Of a stretch of 64,000 bases of DNA, positions 34,991 to 44,546 are shown piece after piece. Each line of letters starts with the position of its first letter. The stretch's first letter is position 1. Position numbers and translations under genes: made by a program. This DNA comes from Chloroflexota bacterium (GTDB taxonomy: Bacteria > Chloroflexota > Anaerolineae > Anaerolineales > Villigracilaceae): positions 1 through 64,000 of the forward strand of contig JAIOAU010000013.1 of assembly GCA_019873655.1 (NCBI GenBank), in the 5' to 3' direction. The notes below the pieces were generated by a model. The model did not search any database, was not told the DNA's origin, and was given only the letters and a program-made list of their open reading frames with translations.

Positions 34991-35713
34991 TCAAACGAGA
35001 GAATAACCGCCATCCACCGCAATCACTTGACCGGTGACGGAGGCGTTGTCGAGCAGAAATTCAAGCGCCGCGGCCAGATCCTCCGGTCGGACAGACTGCC
35101 GGAGCGGGGTCCGGCCGACCAGCGCCTGCCACTGGTCGGAGGGGAAATCGTCGGCGGGCAGAACCAGGCCGGGGGCGAGAGCGTTGACGCGCACCTGCGG
35201 GGCAAAAGCCCTGGCCAGGACGCGGGTCAAGGCTTCCAGTCCGGCCTTGCTGACGACATAATCCACATAACCGCTCCAGGCTTTCTGCGCGCCGACGTCG
35301 GTCACATTGACGATCAACCCACCAGCAGTCATCCGCGGCGCGGCTTGCTGGGCCAGCAAGAAGGGGGCGCGCAGGTTGACCGCCAGCGTCGCGTCCCAAT
35401 CGGCGACGGAAAGGGTGCGCGCCTCGCCGCGCCTCATGACCGCCGCCGAATTGACCAATACACGCAGATCGCCTCCCGCCGCATCAACCTCGTCGAAAAT
35501 CGCCGGAATTTGGGACGGGTCTGCCAGGTCTGCGCGCGCCGTTTTTGCCAGGACGCCCAAAGCCTCGATCTCCCGGGCGGTTTGGGCGGCCGCAGACGCC
35601 GAGGTGTGATAATGCAAGACGATTCCATAGCCTCGCCGGGCGAGGGTCAAGGCGAACAGGCGTCCCAGCCGGCGGGCAGCGCCGGTCACCAGGGCGAGGG
35701 GCGGAGCGTCCAT
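34991..35713 (-). CDS. Short-chain dehydrogenase, pteridine reductase/FolM-like
   Basis: A 240-residue SDR. The cofactor motif TGAARRLGR has the arginine that marks pteridine reductases and FolM-type enzymes using NADPH. VLVNSAA, the serine-equivalent region NVTDVGAQK and catalytic YVVSK are visible, as is the late DGGYSLV. Likely reduces a dihydropterin or similar small carbonyl. Upstream of the UbiA-like gene in the same transcript. Exact substrate not known. Confidence 0.8.
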   Translation of the reverse strand: MDAPPLALVTGAARRLGRLFALTLARRGYGIVLHYHTSASAAAQTAREIEALGVLAKTARADLADPSQIPAIFDEVDAAGGDLRVLVNSAAVMRRGEARTLSVADWDATLAVNLRAPFLLAQQAAPRMTAGGLIVNVTDVGAQKAWSGYVDYVVSKAGLEALTRVLARAFAPQVRVNALAPGLVLPADDFPSDQWQALVGRTPLRQSVRPEDLAAALEFLLDNASVTGQVIAVDGGYSLV

Positions 35714-35821
35714 GCCCCTGTTTTACCACAGAAGCGTTCCCCTGAAAACAGAAAAAGAAGACCTCCTGCCTCGCGCTCGCGCGCCTGCAAGAGGTCTGTC
35801 GAAACTTTCGATGCTGGTCGC

Positions 35822-36781
35822 CTATTTACGGAACAGGTTGGAGAGGAAGAACCAGATATTGGCCGGCCGTTCGGCCAGACGGCGCATGAAGTACGGATAC
35901 CAATGCGTGCCGTAAGGCACGTAGACGCGCACCGGATACCCCTCGGCCACGCACTGTTCCTGCAAGTCGCGGCGGATGCCGTACAGCATCTGGAATTCCA
36001 GCGCCTCTTTGGGCAGACCGACCTTTTCGGCGTATCGTTTCGCGAATTCTATCCGCTTGGCGTCGTGCGTGGCAATGGCAGGGACGGGCGGGAAACGGCC
36101 GTCGGCGCTGATCGGCCGGGCGCCGCTGGCCAGCGCGCCGTCGATCAAAATGCTGCTCAGCAAGTCGAAATTGGCGTCCACGTCGGCCTTCTTGGGATAA
36201 GCCTTGTCCGGCGGCTCCTTGTAGGCCCCTTTCACCAGGCGAAAGCAGGCTCCCTCGGCCAGCAGGGCGCGGGTATCCTTCTCGGCGCGGTAAAGGTAAG
36301 ACTGCACAGCGACGCCCGTGTTCTCGTACCCCTTCTGGCGCATCAGGCGATACAGGCGATACGTTTTATCGGTGTAGGGTGTGTCTTCGATGTCAATGCG
36401 CACAAAGTTGCCGTGCTTCTTGGCGCACGCCAGGATCTGCTCCAGGTTTTGGGCGCACAGATCCTCGTCCAGCGCCAGTCCAATCTGAGTCAACTTGATC
36501 GAAACGTTGGCCCGCACCTCGCAGCAATCGATCTGCTCAAGCAATTCGATGATGTCGGCGGTCGCTTTCCGGGCTTCGTCGGGCGTGGTCGTGTTTTCCC
36601 CAAGGTGATCGAGCGTGGCATTGATGCCTTTCGCGTTGAGTTCGCGGACGGCCTTGATGGCATCTTGAATGGTATTTCCGGCGACGAACCGGCTGGCAGC
36701 CTTCCAGGCGAACTTCCAGCCGGTCACCAAACGCTGCGCCCAGGCAGCCTTCGACAAATAGATGAGAAATGAGCGAAGCAT
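35822..36781 (-). CDS. Proline dehydrogenase
   Basis: A 319-residue FAD enzyme of the PutA N-terminal (PRODH) class, oxidising proline to pyrroline-5-carboxylate. It is stand-alone, not fused to P5C dehydrogenase. Landmarks are ATLDHLGENT, VSIKLTQIG, FVRIDIEDTPYTD, FRLVKGAYKEP, IATHD, EFQMLYGIR and the C-terminal signature RRLAERPAN. The start follows AAGGAGG, six bases upstream. The partner P5C dehydrogenase is not in the window; the ALDH at 10.3 kb belongs to a different ALDH group. Confidence 0.92.
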   Translation of the reverse strand: MLRSFLIYLSKAAWAQRLVTGWKFAWKAASRFVAGNTIQDAIKAVRELNAKGINATLDHLGENTTTPDEARKATADIIELLEQIDCCEVRANVSIKLTQIGLALDEDLCAQNLEQILACAKKHGNFVRIDIEDTPYTDKTYRLYRLMRQKGYENTGVAVQSYLYRAEKDTRALLAEGACFRLVKGAYKEPPDKAYPKKADVDANFDLLSSILIDGALASGARPISADGRFPPVPAIATHDAKRIEFAKRYAEKVGLPKEALEFQMLYGIRRDLQEQCVAEGYPVRVYVPYGTHWYPYFMRRLAERPANIWFFLSNLFRK

Positions 36782-36856
36782 GAGCCTCCTTGTCGAAACC
36801 CACTGAAATGAAATGACCAAAAAAGATTGTAGCACAACTGCTGGGAGGGAGTGTGT

Positions 36857-36862
36857 TATACT
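36857..36862 (+). promoter_or_regulatory. -10 box of the beta-lactamase-fold gene
   Basis: TATACT lies about 45 bp before the chosen GTG start. No good -35 box at 17 bp is visible. Confidence 0.4.
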
Positions 36863-36907
36863 TTTTACTCAGTCTGCATGATGAAAGTCACTGTTTTCGG
36901 AGGCCGA

Positions 36908-38416
36908 GTGAAAATTCGCAACTCTTCGTTCCTTCTGCGCTGGGTATCCTTGCTGTTTGTGCTCACGGCGGTGGTTTTGACGGTGCTTCAACTGGTCGGT
37001 TACAGCCGCCTGCGCAGCAACTATCCGCCCGGCATGACCATCGGCGGCGTCCCGGTCGGCGGGCTGGACCCCAACACCGCCGCCCAGCGCATTCTGCAAG
37101 TGTACGCCGCGCCGGTCGAAATCCGCTACGGCGAAGCCGTGATTCACCTGGACCCTGCCCTGGTCGGCTTTCAGCCCAACATCGAGGCCATGCTCGCCGC
37201 GGCCGATTTGCAACGCACCGGCTCTCCGTTCTGGGGCGGCTTCTGGGATTACCTATGGAATCAATCGCCGCCCGGCAACGAAATCCCCCTGATTGCAACC
37301 TACTCAGAAGAACGGCTGCGCCTCTACCTGCTCAACGAAATCTCGGCCCGCTACGACCAACCGCCCGTCCCCGCTCAGCCGATCGCCAACAGCGCCGAGT
37401 TCACGCCTGGCGCGCCGGGAACGATGCTGGATATCGACCGGGCAGTCGTCTTAATCGAGAACGCCCTCTTCTCATCCACCAACCGGACGGTGATCCTGTC
37501 CTCTCAAACGATTCCCGCCGGCCGTCCCTCCATGCAGACCCTGCAATTGCAACTCCAGCAAATTGTCGATCAAAACGGTTTCGACGGCATCATCGACATC
37601 TACCTGCTCGACCTGCAAACCGGCGAAGAACTCCATTTCGCCTACCAGGCTGGGACCAATCTGCCGGTCAACCCGGATATTGCCTTCACCGCCTCCAGCA
37701 CCATCAAAATCCCGGTCATGGTCTCCGTGTACCGTCACAACAACGGACGGCTGACGCCCCAGCAGGCGGCGCTGATGTCCGAAATGATTCAACAATCCAA
37801 CAACGACGCTACCGACGCCCTCATCATGGGCCTGGACGAAGCGCGCGGCCCGCTCATCGTCAGCGAGGACATGCGCGCCCTGGGATTGGAAAACACCTTC
37901 TTGGCCGGTTATTTCTACCCTGGCGCTTTTCTGCTCTATCCCGCCGTCACGCCGGCCAATCAGCGCACCGACGTCAACACCGACCCCGACCCCTACAACC
38001 AGACCACGCCCTCCGATATGGGCATGCTCCTGGCCGACATTTACCAGTGCGCCGAAATGGGCGGCGGCATCTCGGCAGTCTTCCCCGGTCAAATCGACCA
38101 AACCGCCTGTCGGGAAATGATCTCCTATTTGCAGCAAGACCGCATCGGCGTCCTCATCCAGGCCGGCGTTCCGGAAGGGACGATCGTCGCCCACAAACAC
38201 GGCTGGGTGACCGACGCCGCCACCGGCGTCATGCACAACGCCAGCGACGCCGCCATCGTCTATACCCCCGGCGGGAATTACGTCCTCTCGATTTATACCT
38301 ATCACCCCGTGCAAATCATCTGGGAACGGGACAACGCCTCGCGTACCGGCGTCTCGCGCATGTTTGCCGACATCTCACGCGCCGTTTACAACTACTTCAA
38401 CCTGACCGTGCGCTAG
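36908..38416 (+). CDS. Serine hydrolase of class A beta-lactamase fold, membrane anchored
   Basis: A 502-residue protein with an N-terminal membrane helix, a YoaR/VanW-type binding region (PPGMTIGGVPVGGLDPNTAAQR) at about 45-190, and a C-terminal beta-lactamase-like domain. The SxxK motif is STIK, the SxN motif is in QQSNNDATDAL and the KTG box is replaced by KHG (HKHGWV). Such proteins may act on peptidoglycan rather than on antibiotics. GTG was chosen as start because GGAGG lies five bases before it. It is followed by a zinc-ribbon gene with its own promoter. Confidence 0.8.
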   Translation: MKIRNSSFLLRWVSLLFVLTAVVLTVLQLVGYSRLRSNYPPGMTIGGVPVGGLDPNTAAQRILQVYAAPVEIRYGEAVIHLDPALVGFQPNIEAMLAAADLQRTGSPFWGGFWDYLWNQSPPGNEIPLIATYSEERLRLYLLNEISARYDQPPVPAQPIANSAEFTPGAPGTMLDIDRAVVLIENALFSSTNRTVILSSQTIPAGRPSMQTLQLQLQQIVDQNGFDGIIDIYLLDLQTGEELHFAYQAGTNLPVNPDIAFTASSTIKIPVMVSVYRHNNGRLTPQQAALMSEMIQQSNNDATDALIMGLDEARGPLIVSEDMRALGLENTFLAGYFYPGAFLLYPAVTPANQRTDVNTDPDPYNQTTPSDMGMLLADIYQCAEMGGGISAVFPGQIDQTACREMISYLQQDRIGVLIQAGVPEGTIVAHKHGWVTDAATGVMHNASDAAIVYTPGGNYVLSIYTYHPVQIIWERDNASRTGVSRMFADISRAVYNYFNLTVR

Positions 38417-38467
38417 TCCTCTATCCCGGCCGCATCCCTGCGCTTTCTCGATTTCGGGCAATCGGTA

Positions 38468-38473
38468 TATAAT
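38468..38473 (+). promoter_or_regulatory. -10 box of the zinc-ribbon gene, leaderless arrangement
   Basis: TATAAT ends six bases before the ATG at 38480. There is no ribosome binding site between them. Confidence 0.55.
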
Positions 38474-38479
38474 CAACCC

Positions 38480-39181
38480 ATGAGCAAAGTGCTCGACCTC
38501 TACCGCCTCCAGCAAACCGACAGCCAGATGGACCGCGCCCGGGCGCGCCTCCAGGCCATCCTGAACCTGCTGGAGAACGACGAAGCCATCCGCCAGCAGG
38601 AAGAGCAACACCGCCAGGCCAAAGAGCGGCTGCACGCCTGCCAGGCGGAACTCCGGCAGGCAGAAGCCGCCGTCCAGCAACAGCGCATCAAGATCGAGCA
38701 GGCTGAAGCGGCCCTCTATGCCGGCGCGATCAAAAATCCGAAAGAACTCCAGGACTTGCAAAACGATGTCGCCGCCCTCAAACGCCGTCTGACCGTGCTC
38801 GAAGAACGGCAACTGGAAGCCATGCTGGCCCTCGAACAGGCCGAACAAGACTTTGCCGCCGCCGAGCAAACCTGGCAGACTGCGCAAGCAGAATGGTCGC
38901 AAAAGACCGGCGACCTGCGCAGCGAACAGGCCGCCCTGCAAAAAGAACTCGAAAAACTGGCCACCGAACGGCTGGGCATCGCCCAGACAATCTCTCAGGA
39001 ACACATTCAACTCTATGAAGAATTGCGCAGCGAACGGCGCGGCGTTGCCATTGCCGGCATTGCCGAAAACGCCTGCGAAGCCTGCGGCGCCCAACTCACC
39101 CCCGCGCAGGCGCAAGCCGTCCGACTCGCCGCCCAAATCGTCCGCTGCCCGTCTTGTGGACGCATCCTGTACGGCAATTGA
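38480..39181 (+). CDS. Coiled-coil protein with C-terminal C4 zinc ribbon (COG1579-like)
   Basis: A 233-residue protein with a long coiled coil (about residues 5-175, rich in Glu/Gln/Arg heptads) and a zinc ribbon CEACG...CPSCG near the end. The family is widespread in bacteria, with proposed nucleic-acid or translation-related roles that remain weakly defined. The next gene (NACHT-HEAT) begins seven bases after the stop, so they are likely one transcript, together with ssnA, npdG and cofE. Confidence 0.85.
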   Translation: MSKVLDLYRLQQTDSQMDRARARLQAILNLLENDEAIRQQEEQHRQAKERLHACQAELRQAEAAVQQQRIKIEQAEAALYAGAIKNPKELQDLQNDVAALKRRLTVLEERQLEAMLALEQAEQDFAAAEQTWQTAQAEWSQKTGDLRSEQAALQKELEKLATERLGIAQTISQEHIQLYEELRSERRGVAIAGIAENACEACGAQLTPAQAQAVRLAAQIVRCPSCGRILYGN

Positions 39182-39187
39182 GGGCGC

Positions 39188-41731
39188 ATGAGATTCCGAC
39201 TGCCCCCCATCCAGGAATTCTCCTTCTGGCTCGGCGTTCTCGTCGCCACCGTCTTCTGGTGGCTGGTCGCCGCCTTTCGGCCAGCGTTTCAACACATTCT
39301 GGAAACCTGGCGCGAAAAGCGCGCCGCCGAGAAAGAACGCAAAGCGCGCCTGCCCAGCGCCGTCGAAGAACATTACCGGCAGGCAACGCTGGTGCGCGCC
39401 CAGGGAATGCACCTGGCCGCTCCGCTCTTCGCCCTGGATGAGATTCTCGAACCGCCCCTCCTGCTGGCTCCGCCGCCGCGCGTCGAGCCGGGCCTCCCGC
39501 CCACGCCCGAAGACATCGTCTCCAGCACCCTGCCCTACCTGCCCGCATGGCCCGAACTGGGCGCCGTCTACCGCGCCCCCACGCTGACCCTGGCCGAGGC
39601 GCTTTCCGGCGAAAGCGACATCGTCCTGACCGGTCGGACCGGCGCAGGCAAGACCGTCGCCCTGGCCCACCTGGCCTCCTGCCTGGCGCGCCGCGAAACC
39701 TTGCCGGGCATCCCCGAAGGCACGCTCCCCTTCCTCATTCACGTCGCCGACCTCGACCTGGCCGCCCTCCGCCCCGAAGACCCGCTCCTGCCTCTCATCG
39801 ACTTCATCGCCGAAAAGGCCCCCCTGCTCGACGTCGGCCGCATCCCGGAATTCGTCAGGAGTTCCTTCGAAAACAAGCGCGCCCTCCTGCTCCTGGATGG
39901 CACCGACGAACTCCCTCCCGCCGCGCTGCAACGCGCCGTCGAATTCATCAAGGCGGTCAAGAAGCGCTATCCATCCACCCGCATCATCACCACCGCCTCG
40001 CCCGAATACCTGGACGGCCTGGTGACGCTCAACTTTGTCCCGCTCGTCATGGCCGCCTGGGACGCCGCCCAGCGTCAACGCTTCATCGAACGCTGGGGAG
40101 ATCTGTGGTCGCGCTTCGTGGCCGTCGAAAGCTGGATACAGACCGGCCCCGAAGCCGTGGACCCCATTCTCCTCAACCGCTGGCTCTCTTGCGACGCCGA
40201 TTTCCTCACCCCGCTCGAACTGACTCTCAAAGTCTGGGGCGCGTACGCCGGCGATATCCGCGGCCCGCGCCCCGTGGACGCCATCGAGACGCACCTGCGC
40301 CGCCTCACCCCCGCCAACGTCCCCCCGGCGGCTCTGGAACTCCTCGCCCTGCAAGCCCATCTGACCGCCGAACCGGTCTTCGACCCGCGCGCCGCCCGCG
40401 GCTGGATCAAATCGTTCGAACCGTCTGAAAGCGCCCCCGAAAGCGAGGCGGCCGAATCCGCTGAAGCCGTCAGCGCCGCGCCCGCCAAAAAAGGGACGAA
40501 ATCCCCCGCGCCCGTCGCCCCCTCCCACGGCTTGATTTCCAAAATGGCCGAGAGCGGCCTGCTCCAGCAGCACCGCAACAACCGCTTCCGCTTCGCCCAC
40601 CTGCTCTTCGGCAGTTACCTGGCGGGCAAAGCCCTGGTCAACTACAAGGCCGAATCCCTCCTCGACCAGCCGCCCTGGGCCGGGAAGTACCTGGCCCTGC
40701 AATACCTGGCGGCCCACGGCGACCCCTCTCCTCTGGTGGACAGACTGCTCGCTCAAATCGACCGCCCGCTCTTCCGCAACCTGCTCATCCCCGCCCGCTG
40801 GCTGCGCGACGCCCCCCGTCAGGCCGCGTGGCGCGGCCCCGTCATGGCCAGACTGGCCGAACTCCTCCAGGCAGAAGGCCAGCCGCTCACCCTGCGCGGC
40901 CAGGCGCTGGCCGCCTTCGTCCTGAGCGGCGACCCCGGCGCGGCGGCGCTCTTCCGGCAACTCTACCGCGTCGTCTCGGGCGAACTGCTCCAACTGGCCG
41001 CCCTGGGCAGCGGCGCGGTTCAGGATGTCAAAGCCATTGACGGCCTCTCCGGATTGCTCAACAGCCCCCATCCCGGCGTCCGGCGGGCGGCCTGCCTGGC
41101 CCTGGTCCATATCGGAACGACCGCCGCCCTGGAGTCGGTCGCCTACGTCCTCCTGCACGGCGACGAAGACCTGCGCCGCGCCGCCGCCGAGGCCCTGGCC
41201 AACGACCCCGCCGAGGGGCACGCCATGCTGCGCGACGCCCTCGACATGAAAGACGATCCCCTCGTGCGGCGGGCGGCCGTCTATGGCCTGGCGCGCGTCA
41301 ACCAACCCTGGGCCGACGAACTCCTCACCCGCGCCCAGACCGACGATCCCGAATGGGTGGTGCGCAACTCCGCCGTCGAAGTGGTCGAAAGCCGTCAGAT
41401 TCTCAACCCGCGCATCCCGCGCCGCCTGCCGTTGCCGTCCGAATCGCCCTGGCTGATCGAATTTGCCGGCAAACAGGGGCTGGGCGTCGCCCCCGACAAG
41501 CCGCCCACCGACTTGCTGCTCCTGGCGCTCAAATCGGGCAACGAAGAAGAACGCCTCGCCTCGCTGAATTACCTGCGCATCCTGCCCCTCGAAGGCGTCT
41601 TCGGCGCCCTCTACCAGGCCATGTACGCCGGCACGCCCGAATTGCGAGACGCCATCTTCCTCATCATCTGGGAAATGGCCGGGCGCGGCGTCGAAATCCC
41701 CGACCCCGTTCAGTTCGGAGTAGGATACTGA
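39188..41731 (+). CDS. Membrane-anchored NACHT-type NTPase with HEAT-like repeats
   Basis: An 847-residue STAND-like protein. A membrane helix lies near the N-terminus (SFWLGVLVATVFWWLVAAF), followed by a basic coil. The NTPase domain has a P-loop GRTGAGKT (about 149-156) and Walker B LLLLDGTDEL with NACHT-like extra acidic residues. A helical arm region follows, then HEAT-like repeats (about 610-760). In other bacteria such proteins sense infection, but this one sits in a housekeeping operon, so a signalling role is equally possible. The stop overlaps the ssnA ATG by one base. Confidence 0.75.
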   Translation: MRFRLPPIQEFSFWLGVLVATVFWWLVAAFRPAFQHILETWREKRAAEKERKARLPSAVEEHYRQATLVRAQGMHLAAPLFALDEILEPPLLLAPPPRVEPGLPPTPEDIVSSTLPYLPAWPELGAVYRAPTLTLAEALSGESDIVLTGRTGAGKTVALAHLASCLARRETLPGIPEGTLPFLIHVADLDLAALRPEDPLLPLIDFIAEKAPLLDVGRIPEFVRSSFENKRALLLLDGTDELPPAALQRAVEFIKAVKKRYPSTRIITTASPEYLDGLVTLNFVPLVMAAWDAAQRQRFIERWGDLWSRFVAVESWIQTGPEAVDPILLNRWLSCDADFLTPLELTLKVWGAYAGDIRGPRPVDAIETHLRRLTPANVPPAALELLALQAHLTAEPVFDPRAARGWIKSFEPSESAPESEAAESAEAVSAAPAKKGTKSPAPVAPSHGLISKMAESGLLQQHRNNRFRFAHLLFGSYLAGKALVNYKAESLLDQPPWAGKYLALQYLAAHGDPSPLVDRLLAQIDRPLFRNLLIPARWLRDAPRQAAWRGPVMARLAELLQAEGQPLTLRGQALAAFVLSGDPGAAALFRQLYRVVSGELLQLAALGSGAVQDVKAIDGLSGLLNSPHPGVRRAACLALVHIGTTAALESVAYVLLHGDEDLRRAAAEALANDPAEGHAMLRDALDMKDDPLVRRAAVYGLARVNQPWADELLTRAQTDDPEWVVRNSAVEVVESRQILNPRIPRRLPLPSESPWLIEFAGKQGLGVAPDKPPTDLLLLALKSGNEEERLASLNYLRILPLEGVFGALYQAMYAGTPELRDAIFLIIWEMAGRGVEIPDPVQFGVGY

Positions 41732-43074
41732 TGCTCATCACAAACGCCGTCATCGTCACCTGGGAAACGCCCAACCGCATCCTGGAAAAACACGCCCTCT
41801 TCATCCAGGATGGCCGCATCGCCGACCTCGGCCCCGACGCCGCCCTGCGCAAACGCTACCCCGAAGCAGAAACGCTGGACGCTGGCGGCCAACTGCTCAT
41901 GCCGGGCAACATCTGCGCCCACACTCACTTCTACGGCGCCTTCGCGCGCGGCATGGCCATCCCCGGCGAGCCGCCGCGCAGCCTGCCGGGCATCCTCGAA
42001 AAACTCTGGTGGCCGCTCGACCGTTCCCTGCGCCCCGAAGACATCCGCTACTCGGCCCTCGTCTGCCTGATCGACGCCATCCGTCACGGCACGACCACCC
42101 TCTTCGACCATCACGCCTCGCCGAACGCCATCGAGGGCAGCCTCGACCTCATCGCCGAGGCCGTCGAACAGGCCGGCGTGCGCGCCGTCCTGTGCTACGA
42201 GGTCAGCGACCGCGACGGCGAGGCCAAAGCGCGGGCCGGCATCCAGGAAAACCTTCGCTTCCTGAAAAAAGTCGCCGGCGACAAACCGCGCCGCCTCGCC
42301 GCGACCTTCGGCCTGCACGCCAGCCTGACCCTCTCCGACGCCACCCTGGCCGCCTGTCGCGAACACCTGCCCGAGGGAGTCGGTTTCCACATCCACGCCG
42401 CCGAAGGAGACGCCGACCAGTTCGACAGCCTGAACCGCTACGGCATGCGCGTCGTCCAGCGCCTGAACGAGAGAGGCATCCTTGGCCCCTCCTCCATCCT
42501 GGCGCATTGCGTGCGCGTCGACGAACCCGAAATCGACCTCCTGGCCGAGACGCGCACCTGGGTCACCCACCAGCCGCGCTCGAACATGAACAACGGCGTC
42601 GGCGTCGCGCCGGTCGAAGCGATGCTCCGGCGCGGGGTCCGGCTCGGCCTCGGCAACGATGGCTTCTCCAACGCCATGTGGGAAGAGTGGAAAGCCGCCT
42701 ACCTGTTGCACAAAGCCTGGCACCACGACCCGCGCCGCATGCCCGCCAGCGAAGTCGCCCGCATGGCCATCCACACCAACGCCGAACTGGCCGACCTCTT
42801 CTTCCCCGCCGCCCGGATTGGCAAAATCGTCCCCGGCGCTGCCGCCGACCTCATCCTGGTGGATTATCACCCCCATACCCCCCTGACTCCCGACAACCTG
42901 CCCTGGCAAATCATCTTCGGTTTTCACGAGAGCATGGTCACCGCCACCATTGTGGACGGCAAACTCCTGATGAAAGACCGCCAACTGCTTACCCTGGACG
43001 AAGAAGAAATCACCGCCCGCGCCCGCCAATTGGCGGCCCAGGTCTGGAGCCGATACGAGGAGCAATTCGAATGA
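41731..43074 (+). CDS. ssnA: Amidohydrolase of the SsnA family
   Basis: A 447-residue metal-dependent amidohydrolase. Metal ligands are in HTHF (H64, H66), with HIHAAEGD, AHCVRV and the late LGLGNDGFSN also present. SsnA-like proteins are predicted aminohydrolases, but the substrate is not established; E. coli SsnA sits with purine/selenate genes. It overlaps the NACHT gene by one base and npdG by four (ATGA), so all are translationally coupled. Confidence 0.85.
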   Translation: MLITNAVIVTWETPNRILEKHALFIQDGRIADLGPDAALRKRYPEAETLDAGGQLLMPGNICAHTHFYGAFARGMAIPGEPPRSLPGILEKLWWPLDRSLRPEDIRYSALVCLIDAIRHGTTTLFDHHASPNAIEGSLDLIAEAVEQAGVRAVLCYEVSDRDGEAKARAGIQENLRFLKKVAGDKPRRLAATFGLHASLTLSDATLAACREHLPEGVGFHIHAAEGDADQFDSLNRYGMRVVQRLNERGILGPSSILAHCVRVDEPEIDLLAETRTWVTHQPRSNMNNGVGVAPVEAMLRRGVRLGLGNDGFSNAMWEEWKAAYLLHKAWHHDPRRMPASEVARMAIHTNAELADLFFPAARIGKIVPGAAADLILVDYHPHTPLTPDNLPWQIIFGFHESMVTATIVDGKLLMKDRQLLTLDEEEITARARQLAAQVWSRYEEQFE

Positions 43075-43772
43075 GCGAACCTTCCCTTTTACTGACCATC
43101 GCCGTTCTGGGCGGCACCGGAAAAGAGGGCAAAGGACTGGCCTATCGCTGGGCGAAGGCCGGTTACCGCGTCCTGATCGGTTCCCGCACCCCCGAAAAGG
43201 CCCAGGCGGCCGCGCTCGAATTAATCGCCAAAGTGGGCGACAAAGCCTTCGTCGAGGGGACCAGCAACGAGAAGGCCGCCCAGGCCGCCGACATCGCCGT
43301 CCTGACCGTCCCCTACGCCGCCCACCGCGCCACCCTCGAACAGTTGCGCCCGGTCCTGCAGGGCAAGATTCTGATTGACGTCACCGTCCCGCTCGTGCCG
43401 CCGAAAGTCACCAAAGTGCAAATGCCGCCCGCCGGCTCGGCCGCCCTCGAGGCGCTCGAAATCCTTGGCCCGGACGCGCAAATCGCCACCGCCTTCCAGA
43501 ACATCTCCCACGAACACCTGATGAGCGACGACCCCATCGAATGCGAAGTCCTCGTCACCGGCGTGAGCAAAGCCGTCCGCCAGGAGGCGCTCAAACTGGT
43601 CGAGGCCGCCGGCCTGACCGGCTGGGACGCCGGTCCGCTCGAAAATTCGGTCGTCGTCGAAGGCCTGACCTCCGTGCTGATTCACATCAACAAGCAGTAC
43701 AACTCCACCCACGCCGGCATCAAAATCACCGGCGTCGCCGCTCCCCCCGAACTACCGAACACCGACCACTGA
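43071..43772 (+). CDS. npdG: F420-dependent NADP oxidoreductase
   Basis: A 233-residue enzyme moving hydride between NADP(H) and coenzyme F420. The N-terminal dinucleotide site is GGTGKEGKGLAYRWAKAGY with IGSRTPEKA, selective for NADP. ISHEHLMSDD and GPLENSVVVEG are typical of the F420 side. Overlaps ssnA by ATGA. The last residues (LPNTDH) and the TGA stop come from a stutter repeat, so the ancestral C-terminus may have been a little different. Followed after six bases by cofE. Confidence 0.92.
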   Translation: MSEPSLLLTIAVLGGTGKEGKGLAYRWAKAGYRVLIGSRTPEKAQAAALELIAKVGDKAFVEGTSNEKAAQAADIAVLTVPYAAHRATLEQLRPVLQGKILIDVTVPLVPPKVTKVQMPPAGSAALEALEILGPDAQIATAFQNISHEHLMSDDPIECEVLVTGVSKAVRQEALKLVEAAGLTGWDAGPLENSVVVEGLTSVLIHINKQYNSTHAGIKITGVAAPPELPNTDH

Positions 43773-43779
43773 ACACTGA
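43754..43779. repeat. Stutter repeat at the npdG-cofE junction
   Basis: Tandem copies of CCGAACACCGA / CACTGAACACTGA. The npdG stop codon and the cofE ATG both lie in or at it. Same family as the repeat at 60164. Confidence 0.7.
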
Positions 43780-44546
43780 TGACCCTCACCCTCACCCCCC
43801 TCCCCGGCATCCCCCTCATCCGCCCAGGCGACGACCTGGCGGATGTTCTTCTCGCCGCCCTGTCAGCCGCCCGCCTGACCCTCGAAGACGGCGACATCCT
43901 CGTCCTGGCGCAGAAGATCGTCAGCAAGGCCGAAGGCCGGCTGGTTCATCTGCAGACCGTTTCCCCCAGCCAGGCGGCCCTTGACTTGGCTACACGCAGC
44001 GAAAAAGACCCCCGCCTGTGCGAACTCATCCTGCGCGAAAGCCGCCAAATCCTGCGCGTCCGCCCGGGGACGATCATCGTCGAGCACCGCCTCGGCTTCG
44101 TCTGCGCCAACGCCGGCATCGACCACTCCAACGTGCGCGGCGAGGGCGGGAATCCCGAGGACTGGGTCCTGCTCCTGCCCGAAGACCCCGACCGCTCGGC
44201 CGCCGCGATCCGCGCCCGGCTGGAGGCCGCCAGCGGCAAACGCCTGGGCGTCCTGATCATCGACTCGCACGGCCGCGCCTGGCGGCTGGGCATCGTCGGA
44301 ACCTGCATCGGCCTCTCCGGCATCCCCGCCCTGGTGGACAAGCGCGGCGACCCCGACCTGTTCGGCTTCCGCCTGCGCATCACTCAGATCGCCGCCGCCG
44401 ACGAACTGGCCGCCGCCGCCTCGCTCGTCATGGGCCAGGCCGACGAGGGCCTCCCCGCCGTCCACGTCCGCGGCTTCCCCTACCCGCTGCGCGAAGGCTC
44501 CTTCAAAGAACTCCCGCGGCCCAAAGAACAGGACTTGTTCCGATGA
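43779..44546 (+). CDS. cofE: F420-0:gamma-glutamyl ligase
   Basis: A 255-residue GTP-dependent ligase that adds glutamates to F420-0. Landmarks are GDILVLAQKIVSKAEGR, IIVEHRLGFVCANAGIDHSNV, the metal/GTP loop DSHGRAWRLGIVGTCIGLSG and AAADELAAAASLVMGQ. It is the single-domain archaeal-type form, lacking the nitroreductase domain found in mycobacterial FbiB; a separate nitroreductase lies 380 bp downstream. Overlaps the PPase gene by ATGA. Confidence 0.93.
   Translation: MTLTLTPLPGIPLIRPGDDLADVLLAALSAARLTLEDGDILVLAQKIVSKAEGRLVHLQTVSPSQAALDLATRSEKDPRLCELILRESRQILRVRPGTIIVEHRLGFVCANAGIDHSNVRGEGGNPEDWVLLLPEDPDRSAAAIRARLEAASGKRLGVLIIDSHGRAWRLGIVGTCIGLSGIPALVDKRGDPDLFGFRLRITQIAAADELAAAASLVMGQADEGLPAVHVRGFPYPLREGSFKELPRPKEQDLFR

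Noticed and set aside
38375-41305. Antisense open frame of 976 codons
   Set aside because: Shadow of the zinc-ribbon and NACHT genes; composition is Gly/Gln/Asp rich with no motif.
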